Made by a program: the position numbers and the translations under genes | Notes under the pieces: model-generated | What the model saw: the letters and a program-made list of their open reading frames with translations, nothing else | What the model was told of the DNA's origin: nothing | Databases searched by the model: none | Assembly (NCBI GenBank): GCA_002315375.1 | Contig: DCHR01000004.1 | Location: forward strand, 24,443 to 43,052 | Direction of reading: 5' to 3' | Length of the DNA: 18,610 bases | DNA from: Treponema sp. UBA1747 | GTDB taxonomy: Bacteria > Spirochaetota > Spirochaetia > Treponematales > Treponemataceae | Shown: positions 14,204 through 18,610 of the stretch, piece by piece | Numbering within the stretch: the first letter of the stretch is position 1 | How the letters are laid out: every line of letters begins with the position of its first letter

Positions 14204-16787
14204 ATAAAGTACGTGCAATACGGAAGCCTACACCATAAATGTATTTGTAAGAAGGATCTGTTTTTCCGCACAGTCTTACAGAACAGCGAGATGCATCTTC
14301 CTGGTAATCCCCACCCTTATGAACACGGGCATCTCCTGTTTCAGGACCTTCAGGATTTGTCCATTCCCCACGTTCATGATTGCCGTACCAGTCCCAAACA
14401 AATTCTGAAACATTTCCTGACATATCATAACAGCCGAGGACATTTGCAGAATCAATGCCTTTTACTTTATCAACACCAACTTCATGTGTTTTTCTTGTAT
14501 TTCCATAATACCAGCCGTATTTGGCCAGGTTATCATCTTTTCCAAAACTTGTACTTTCATCAGATGAAATTTTTACAACTGAGTCTGTTCCGCTGAAAAA
14601 ATAATTGAACTCCTCTTCTGAAGCGACACTTCCTCCGCGGGCTGCATACTCCCATTCACATTCAGTTGGAAGGCGATACCCTTTCTTGGAAATATCCTGA
14701 GTTACTGTGGCAGAATAAATATATTTTTTGGAATACTCTTCTTTCCATTCGATATCCGAAATTGTATAAACACAGTTACTTTCTTCCATTGTTAATTTTG
14801 TAAGGGCATTGCAGAAATAAACTGCATCATACCAGGTAATATTTTCAACAGGTCGTCTTTCCTGAATTTCTCCGGGTGCAGCGGTGCTCATAACAAAGGT
14901 TGGATTTGAAGTTAGGTTTTCTCTTTCCGGATTTGAAGGATCGTTTTTCATGCTGCCAATAACTGCTTCATAAAGTTCCTGAGTTACTTCATAGCGGCCG
15001 ATTACATATGGACTTAATTTTACTTTTCCTCTGTAGTAAAAAGCACCTTCTCCCAAATATACACTTTTAGGTGTTTCTGTAATTTCCACCTCTTCAATAC
15101 AGGCAGCAACTTCGCTTGTTTTATCAATAACCTGATTGTTTATTAACTTATCATCCAGAAGTGAAGTCAGCAGTTTTACATCACAGGATGCCGAAACGCC
15201 TTCGCTTTTGTTTCCGGTTTTATCGATAGATTTAATTACGAAGGTATAGGTTTTCCCGTTTGTAAGATTTGGAATATATGCATATTGAATTCCTTTGTTT
15301 ACAAGGAATGAAGACTCTTCGAATGAAACTGATCTTGCAGGAGTATCAGCACAGGTGTAAGTGATTTCATAGCAGAGAATATCTTTTTCTTTAGCATCAA
15401 CCCATCTGAGATAAGCAGCACCAATTCTGTTTGAAGCACTGAAATATGTTACATCAGAAGGAGCTTCTGTATCGCGGGCGTTAAGGATTTCTTCCAGCTG
15501 TCTATCCGAAAGGGCTTCGATGAGATAATCTCTGATTTGCTGTTTGAGACTATAGTATCTATAATCTTCCAGAATATCCCGGATAAACTCAAAAGTGAGT
15601 TTGGAATCAAGAAGAGAATCAAAGATTTCTGATTTCTTTTCTTCGCTTGCACCGTCTGCAATCTGGTCCTTCTGCTCCTGAGAAATACGATTTACGAATC
15701 TGCTGTCTGTTATCAGAATATCAAAAATTTCAGCCTTCAAATCTGAAGTAAGGAAGGCCAGAAGCTGCTCTGCATTTTTGCTTTTCAGGATTGCAAGGAA
15801 AATATCATTTTTTGAATCTTCATCAAGAAGATTTTTTATTTCGGACTGTGAAAATTCAGAAACAAAATATTCTCTGATAATTTTACGCAGCTCCTCGTTT
15901 CCATTTTTGTTCAGAATATTTTTTATGAAATCAACATTTGCATTTTCATCCAGAAGAGAATCAAAAATTTCGTTTCTCTTTTCTGCACTTGCTTCATCTG
16001 CCAGAGCGTCTTTCTGTTCCTGAGTAAGGCGGGCAAGAAAATCTGGATCTTCTGCCAGTTTGTCAAAAAGCTCTTCCTTCTGCTTTGCACTCAAATCTGA
16101 AAGAAGCCCTGCCAGACTTTTGTTTGCAAGCACTTCTTCATAAATTGATTTTTTTGATTCGTCATTTAGAAGAGCCTTCAATTCTTCCTGTGTCATTGAA
16201 GCTAAAAGGTCTTCTTTTACTGAAGCTTTTATTTCTTTGTTTCCTTCTGCATCAAGAATTTCTTTTACAAAATCTACAGTTACTTTTGAAGGAAGAAGCG
16301 CATCAAACAAAGCTTCTTTTTCTGCATCATCCAGGAGATCAGCAATTGTTCCTGCTGTTCTTTTTCCTGCAAGAATTTCATCAAATATTGCGGCCTTTTT
16401 TGCATCCGTCAATTCACTTTCATAGATTACTTTTTTCTCTTCTTCAGTCAGAAGATTAAGGAACGTGGCACTTGTTCTTTTATCTGCAAGAAGTTCATTA
16501 AAAATTCTGGTCTTTTCAGCCTGTGTAAGTTTTTCTGCATAAACTGAATTCTTAACTTCATCGGTAAGCAACTTTTTCAGAAGAGCTGATTTCTGATTTG
16601 CGCTGAGCTTGCTTAAAAGCTGGTCGGCATTTTTTCCGGCCAGGACTTCTTCATAAACTGATTCTTTTGATGAATCATCAAGCTTTGAAACAAGTTCAAC
16701 CTGGCTCAAAGATTTTTCACATGACATTATGGAAAACAAAAGGCCAATAACAACGAAGATAGAAATAAATGATGATTGTTTTTTCAT
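14202..16787 (-). CDS. Large lipoprotein: helical super-repeats, Fn3-like domain and SUMF1-like domain
   Basis: An 861-residue surface or periplasmic lipoprotein (signal ending FSIMSC, C23). Residues 29-439 are almost all helical: units of roughly 20-25 residues with the theme K-x-x-IF/VY-x-x-LL are organised into a longer repeat. An Fn3-like domain follows at about 441-535. The FGE-sulfatase/SUMF1 fold covers about 575-860, with RYEVTQELYEAV, PVENITWYDAVYFCNAL, YRLPTECEWEYAARGG, GCYDMSGNVSEFVWDWYG, RVHKGG and GVGFRIART. By my alignment to human FGE, the first catalytic cysteine is replaced (E830) and only the second is kept (C835), so formylglycine-generating activity is unlikely. The domain is more probably a binding or structural module. 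The SD AGGAGA is well placed. Upstream lie a candidate sRNA and a membrane LuxR-type gene. Confidence 0.9.
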   Translation of the reverse strand: MKKQSSFISIFVVIGLLFSIMSCEKSLSQVELVSKLDDSSKESVYEEVLAGKNADQLLSKLSANQKSALLKKLLTDEVKNSVYAEKLTQAEKTRIFNELLADKRTSATFLNLLTEEEKKVIYESELTDAKKAAIFDEILAGKRTAGTIADLLDDAEKEALFDALLPSKVTVDFVKEILDAEGNKEIKASVKEDLLASMTQEELKALLNDESKKSIYEEVLANKSLAGLLSDLSAKQKEELFDKLAEDPDFLARLTQEQKDALADEASAEKRNEIFDSLLDENANVDFIKNILNKNGNEELRKIIREYFVSEFSQSEIKNLLDEDSKNDIFLAILKSKNAEQLLAFLTSDLKAEIFDILITDSRFVNRISQEQKDQIADGASEEKKSEIFDSLLDSKLTFEFIRDILEDYRYYSLKQQIRDYLIEALSDRQLEEILNARDTEAPSDVTYFSASNRIGAAYLRWVDAKEKDILCYEITYTCADTPARSVSFEESSFLVNKGIQYAYIPNLTNGKTYTFVIKSIDKTGNKSEGVSASCDVKLLTSLLDDKLINNQVIDKTSEVAACIEEVEITETPKSVYLGEGAFYYRGKVKLSPYVIGRYEVTQELYEAVIGSMKNDPSNPERENLTSNPTFVMSTAAPGEIQERRPVENITWYDAVYFCNALTKLTMEESNCVYTISDIEWKEEYSKKYIYSATVTQDISKKGYRLPTECEWEYAARGGSVASEEEFNYFFSGTDSVVKISSDESTSFGKDDNLAKYGWYYGNTRKTHEVGVDKVKGIDSANVLGCYDMSGNVSEFVWDWYGNHERGEWTNPEGPETGDARVHKGGDYQEDASRCSVRLCGKTDPSYKYIYGVGFRIARTL
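15507..16703 (-). repeat. Coding super-repeat, three copies, inside the large lipoprotein gene
   Basis: Three copies begin with the same 30-residue block (QVELVSKLDD, QEELKALLND, QSEIKNLLDE). Copy 1 covers residues 29-199 (16191-16703), copy 2 residues 200-313 (15849-16190) and copy 3 residues 314-427 (15507-15848). Copies 2 and 3 are exactly 114 residues each and align without gaps, sharing SQEQKD/TQEQKD, EIFDSLLD and DFI/EFI blocks. Copy 1 has about 57 extra residues in its middle, seen as added helical units. A fourth copy starts at 428 (DRQLEEILNARD) and breaks off at the Fn3-like domain. Confidence 0.85.
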
Positions 16788-16904
16788 GATTTCTCCTGAC
16801 TTTTTATATAATATGATTCTATACCAAAATCAGTAATTTTAAATACAAATCAGTCAGCTATAAAATGAAAAAATGTAAACGGAATTAAATCGCGGTCAGA
16901 AGGG

Positions 16905-17023
16905 AAAAAACACACTTAAAGCCGGGAACATTGCTTTATGGTTTTCTGATAAAACTCTCTCTCTCGATATCAGACATAGGGAATGATTGTTACAATGTTC
17001 CCGGTCATTAATGTGTTTGTTAT
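16905..17023 (-). ncRNA. Candidate small RNA or structured leader, about 118 nt
   Basis: The ends of this segment pair with each other. A perfect 12-bp stem, CCGGGAACATTG at 16922-16933 with its complement at 16993-17004, extends outward to a 29-bp imperfect stem (23 of 29 positions match). Inside, TCTGATA (16945-16951) pairs with TATCAGA (16968-16974), extended by TATG/CATA with a bulge. The apical 16-nt loop reads GAGAGAGAGAG on the minus strand. On the minus strand the outer stem ends in six T, like an intrinsic terminator. An extended -10 (TGCTATACT) sits where it would start the RNA about 2 nt before the stem, and a CRP-like site lies further upstream. It could instead be the 5' leader of the lipoprotein gene (start 16787) or a small mobile element. 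No known RNA family is recognised. Confidence 0.45.
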
Positions 17024-17029
17024 GAGAAA

Positions 17030-17038
17030 AGTATAGCA
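17030..17038 (-). promoter_or_regulatory. Extended -10 promoter before the candidate RNA
   Basis: On the minus strand this reads TGCTATACT, an extended -10 with no recognisable -35 at 16-18 bp spacing. Transcription would start near 17023. A promoter with a good extended -10 and no -35 is typical of activator dependence, and a CRP-like palindrome lies about 54 bp upstream of the predicted start. Confidence 0.5.
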
Positions 17039-17068
17039 CCGGAAACCCGGGAGGAGAATAAATTTACC

Positions 17069-17086
17069 ATGTGACATTTGTCACAT
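17069..17086. promoter_or_regulatory. CRP/FNR-type operator palindrome
   Basis: ATGTGACATTTGTCACAT is a perfect 8-bp-arm inverted repeat with a 2-bp centre. It contains TGTGA-N6-TCACA, the classical consensus half-sites of the CRP family. It starts 5 bp beyond the LuxR-type gene's stop codon and precedes the promoter at 17030-17038. No T-tract follows on either strand, so it is not an intrinsic terminator. Use by a spirochaete CRP homologue is inferred. Confidence 0.6.
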
Positions 17087-17090
17087 CTTG

Positions 17091-17828
17091 TTATTTTTTG
17101 ATTGTGTATCCGCCGTAAGTGGCCATGAAGCCGATGCGGTCAGAAACCTGGAGAATTTTGAAAATTTTTCTGAAGCGGTTACGGACACTTCCGAAACTCA
17201 TATTGTACTGGTTGGCGATTACTTCATACTTTGTTTCCTGCATAATCAATTCCAGCCATTCCTTGTCACGATCTGTCAGTTCCGGATAAACAGACAAATC
17301 CAGAACCTTTTCATTTTCCTGATATTTACTGATTGTCTGATAAAAAAAGAAAAAGCCCAGAACATACACAAGGGTATAACCCGCAAAACCTATCAGACTT
17401 TCTATAAAAAATTTAATACCGAATCTTAACTGAGATAAAAATAAAATAAGGAAAACCCCAAGCAGACATCCTATTTTTAATTTTCTATTTTTTCTGAAAA
17501 AGCCGCGGGCCATCAGAAAACTGAATGTCAGAAAATACATCAGCAAACCCATAGGATTTTCATTAACAGAACTGACCAGCATATTCAATGCAAAATAGAA
17601 AAAGCTGACAACCGCCATTAATTCAAATCTGTGAGGCTGAATTATGAGGAAAAGAAAAAGCAACAGGAAAAAACAGGCTGGAATGAACTCAACCAGGAGT
17701 AAAGGGATGCCTGCAAAATAATCAATAACATCAAAAATTTTTGCAACCAGCAAAACAAGGAAACAAAGGGCTGCAATATGTCTGTAAATAATCAGCATTT
17801 TGTCTGAATATAAATTTAACTGCTTCAT
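17091..17828 (-). CDS. Membrane-anchored LuxR-type transcriptional regulator
   Basis: A 245-residue protein with about six transmembrane helices in the first 165 residues (about 13-30, 38-64, 68-86, 92-110, 117-134, 141-165). A cytoplasmic LuxR/GerE-type helix-turn-helix follows at about 184-240 (LTDRDKEWLELIMQETKYEVIANQYNMS, then GSVRNRFRKIFKILQVSDR). There is no receiver domain, so the membrane part is probably the sensor and the protein regulates DNA from the membrane. The HTH is divergent but keeps the L-T-x-x-[DE] start and the second-helix pattern. The SD is CTGGAGA; a TATACT (complement of 17850-17855) is a candidate -10. The next features downstream are the CRP-like site, the candidate RNA and the repeat lipoprotein, any of which could be its target. 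Confidence 0.82.
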   Translation of the reverse strand: MKQLNLYSDKMLIIYRHIAALCFLVLLVAKIFDVIDYFAGIPLLLVEFIPACFFLLLFLFLIIQPHRFELMAVVSFFYFALNMLVSSVNENPMGLLMYFLTFSFLMARGFFRKNRKLKIGCLLGVFLILFLSQLRFGIKFFIESLIGFAGYTLVYVLGFFFFYQTISKYQENEKVLDLSVYPELTDRDKEWLELIMQETKYEVIANQYNMSFGSVRNRFRKIFKILQVSDRIGFMATYGGYTIKK

Positions 17829-17890
17829 TTTTTTCTCCAGGTATTCTTCAGTATATCAGACTTAATCCTGAGATGTATTCCTTATTTTTG

Positions 17891-17915
17891 AAAAAAAAAG
17901 ACACCCGAAGGTGCC
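17891..17915 (-). terminator. Intrinsic terminator of the DUF2147 gene
   Basis: On the minus strand the stem GGCACC/GGTGTC (one G-U pair) closes a TTCG tetraloop and is followed by nine T (complement of 17891-17899). It lies about 25 nt after the stop codon at 17941. Confidence 0.93.
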
Positions 17916-17940
17916 TTTTATGATTTTAGATTTACAAAAG

Positions 17941-18456
17941 TTATTTGCTTGAAACTGTCATTGCTTCTTCTTTTGTAGCAGATTTCCAGTACTGACTGCG
18001 ACCGATTCCGGCGCCAAGTTCACCGCGCATTTCAAGTGTATCAATCGGATACTTTTTGCTTTCCCCTGCTTTGTGGAAAGTGATTTTACACTTGTAACGG
18101 CTTCCGCTCTGTGGGTCTACTACTTTTCCGCCTGACCATTTTCCTTCAGCATCTTTTTTCATACCGTAAATCCAAGGTGTTCCAACAATCGGCATTTTAT
18201 ACATTTCACCTGCTACAGGGAAATCATCGTATGGTCCTTTTCCTTTTGTATCGTAAGCAAGAACATCATCTGCTTCCAGAGCATTATGAATGATTTTTCC
18301 GGTAAGGTTTCCATTTGCATCAATTGAAATTTCCCAACCTGCTGTTGCTTTTCCAGTTTTTTCATCAACGCTGATCCAGTAACCTTCACATGGATCTTTT
18401 GCAAAACAAAGTGCAGCGGTCATAACCATAAGTGCTGCAAGAATAAATTTTTTCAT
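17941..18456 (-). CDS. Exported DUF2147-domain protein
   Basis: A 171-residue secreted protein. I chose the ATG at 18456 because GGAGG lies 7 nt upstream and the protein then begins with a clean signal peptide (MKKFILAALMVMTAALCFA). The open frame reaches back to 18540, but that extension has no SD and would bury the signal sequence. The mature domain (about 23-165) matches the DUF2147 pattern: CEGYWISVDEKTGKATAGWEI, NLTGKI, GTPWIYGMKKDAEGKWSGGKVVDPQSGSRYKCKI, LEMRGELGAGIGRSQYW. Family members are small beta-rich exported proteins of unknown function; a lipocalin-like barrel is plausible. It is monocistronic, with its own promoter and terminator. Confidence 0.9.
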   Translation of the reverse strand: MKKFILAALMVMTAALCFAKDPCEGYWISVDEKTGKATAGWEISIDANGNLTGKIIHNALEADDVLAYDTKGKGPYDDFPVAGEMYKMPIVGTPWIYGMKKDAEGKWSGGKVVDPQSGSRYKCKITFHKAGESKKYPIDTLEMRGELGAGIGRSQYWKSATKEEAMTVSSK

Positions 18457-18486
18457 GAGTTTCCTCCAAAGAATGATTCCCTTGCG

Positions 18487-18507
18487 GGTTATAACCTTAT
18501 TATAACA
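18487..18507 (-). promoter_or_regulatory. Promoter of the DUF2147 gene with palindrome at the start site
   Basis: On the minus strand TGTTATAAT is a perfect extended -10 (TATAAT, complement of 18499-18504). The 10-bp palindrome GGTTATAACC at 18487-18496 overlaps the predicted transcription start near 18492, a position suited to a repressor. Confidence 0.55.
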
Positions 18508-18549
18508 CAGGTTGGAGATTTTGGACATATTTAAATGCATTACCTAAAA

Positions 18550-18578
18550 TTGAATAAAAACTTTCAAAAGCATATAAT
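18550..18578 (+). promoter_or_regulatory. Promoter of the gene leaving the window
   Basis: TTGAAT (18550-18555) and a perfect TATAAT (18573-18578) are separated by 17 bp, the best sigma-70-type match in the window. The ATG follows after 8 nt, so the transcript would be leaderless. Confidence 0.65.
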
Positions 18579-18586
18579 GGAAAACT

Positions 18587-18610
18587 ATGGAAAATACAAA
18601 AAGAACTGTA
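18587..18610 (+). CDS. Start of a gene cut by the window end
   Basis: Only eight codons (MENTKRTV) are visible, too few to identify a product. The start is supported by the promoter ending 8 nt upstream. A competing ATG at 18577 overlaps the -10 hexamer and is less likely. Confidence 0.5.

Noticed and set aside
16953..16965. CT dinucleotide run as a phase-variation microsatellite
   Set aside because: Only about five repeats, not in a coding region or a promoter spacer; it is better explained as the apical loop of the candidate RNA.
16905..17023. 5S rRNA or 6S RNA identity for the self-pairing segment
   Set aside because: The length and end pairing resemble 5S, but the conserved 5S loops are not present, and it is too short and lacks the central bubble expected for 6S.
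18457..18540. Upstream start of the DUF2147 gene
   Set aside because: It includes the promoter (-10 at 18499-18504) and would put 28 residues before the signal peptide; GGAGG supports the ATG at 18456.
18577..18610. ATG at 18577 as the start of the last gene
   Set aside because: It overlaps the TATAAT hexamer, so it would lie upstream of the predicted transcription start; the ATG at 18587 fits better.
1..18610. CRISPR arrays, tRNA/rRNA genes, insertion sequences, replication origins
   Set aside because: No regularly spaced repeats, cloverleaf or rRNA motifs, transposase-like proteins or DnaA-box clusters were found on reading the window.

Overview
The window looks like chromosomal DNA of a host-associated spirochaete, most likely a rumen or gut Treponema. 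The pointers are an AT-rich composition, several lipoproteins with relaxed lipoboxes, a lipoprotein that joins repeats to an FGE-sulfatase (SUMF1) domain, and a carbohydrate gene cluster. The assignment is an inference from style; no rRNA or other phylogenetic marker is present.

Layout. 1-132: a short GC-rich patch with overlapping palindromes. 133-1617 (-): sigma-54 (rpoN), divergent from a three-gene unit on + (1660-3729: HAD phosphatase, small helical protein of unknown function, EamA/DMT exporter). 3747-6191 (-): a three-gene signalling unit, with response regulator first, then an ECF S-component-like membrane protein, then a histidine kinase. It is divergent from a secreted protein (6311-7768, +) that may be its target. 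7933-11381: a sugar-uptake and hydrolysis set made of an exported solute-binding protein (-), a divergent AraC regulator (+) and a cytoplasmic GH5 glycosidase (-). No permease genes are present. 11457-11717: the C-terminal remnant of an iron-containing alcohol dehydrogenase, directly before an intact aldehyde dehydrogenase (11737-13107, +). 13199-14146 (-): esterase lipoprotein. 14202-16787 (-): 861-residue lipoprotein with about 400 residues of helical repeats, an Fn3-like domain and a SUMF1-like domain. 16905-17086: a CRP-type palindrome, an extended -10 promoter and a long self-pairing element that together look like a small RNA gene on -. 17091-17828 (-): membrane-anchored LuxR-type regulator. 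17941-18456 (-): exported DUF2147 protein. 18587 onward (+): the first codons of another gene.

Two themes run through the window. First, about half of the genes (rpoN, HAD, response regulator, araC, GH5, esterase and the last partial gene) have no Shine-Dalgarno and carry a -10-like hexamer only 6-9 nt before the ATG, which suggests leaderless transcripts. The others have clear SD sequences. Second, several regulators each sit beside one exported or surface protein: the kinase/regulator unit with 6311-7768, AraC with the binding protein and GH5, and the membrane LuxR protein plus CRP-like site and candidate sRNA with the repeat lipoprotein.

The best candidates for something undescribed are the roughly 118-nt candidate RNA at 16905-17023, the three-copy super-repeat of the 861-residue lipoprotein, and the signalling unit whose membrane sensor is a separate S-component-like protein.
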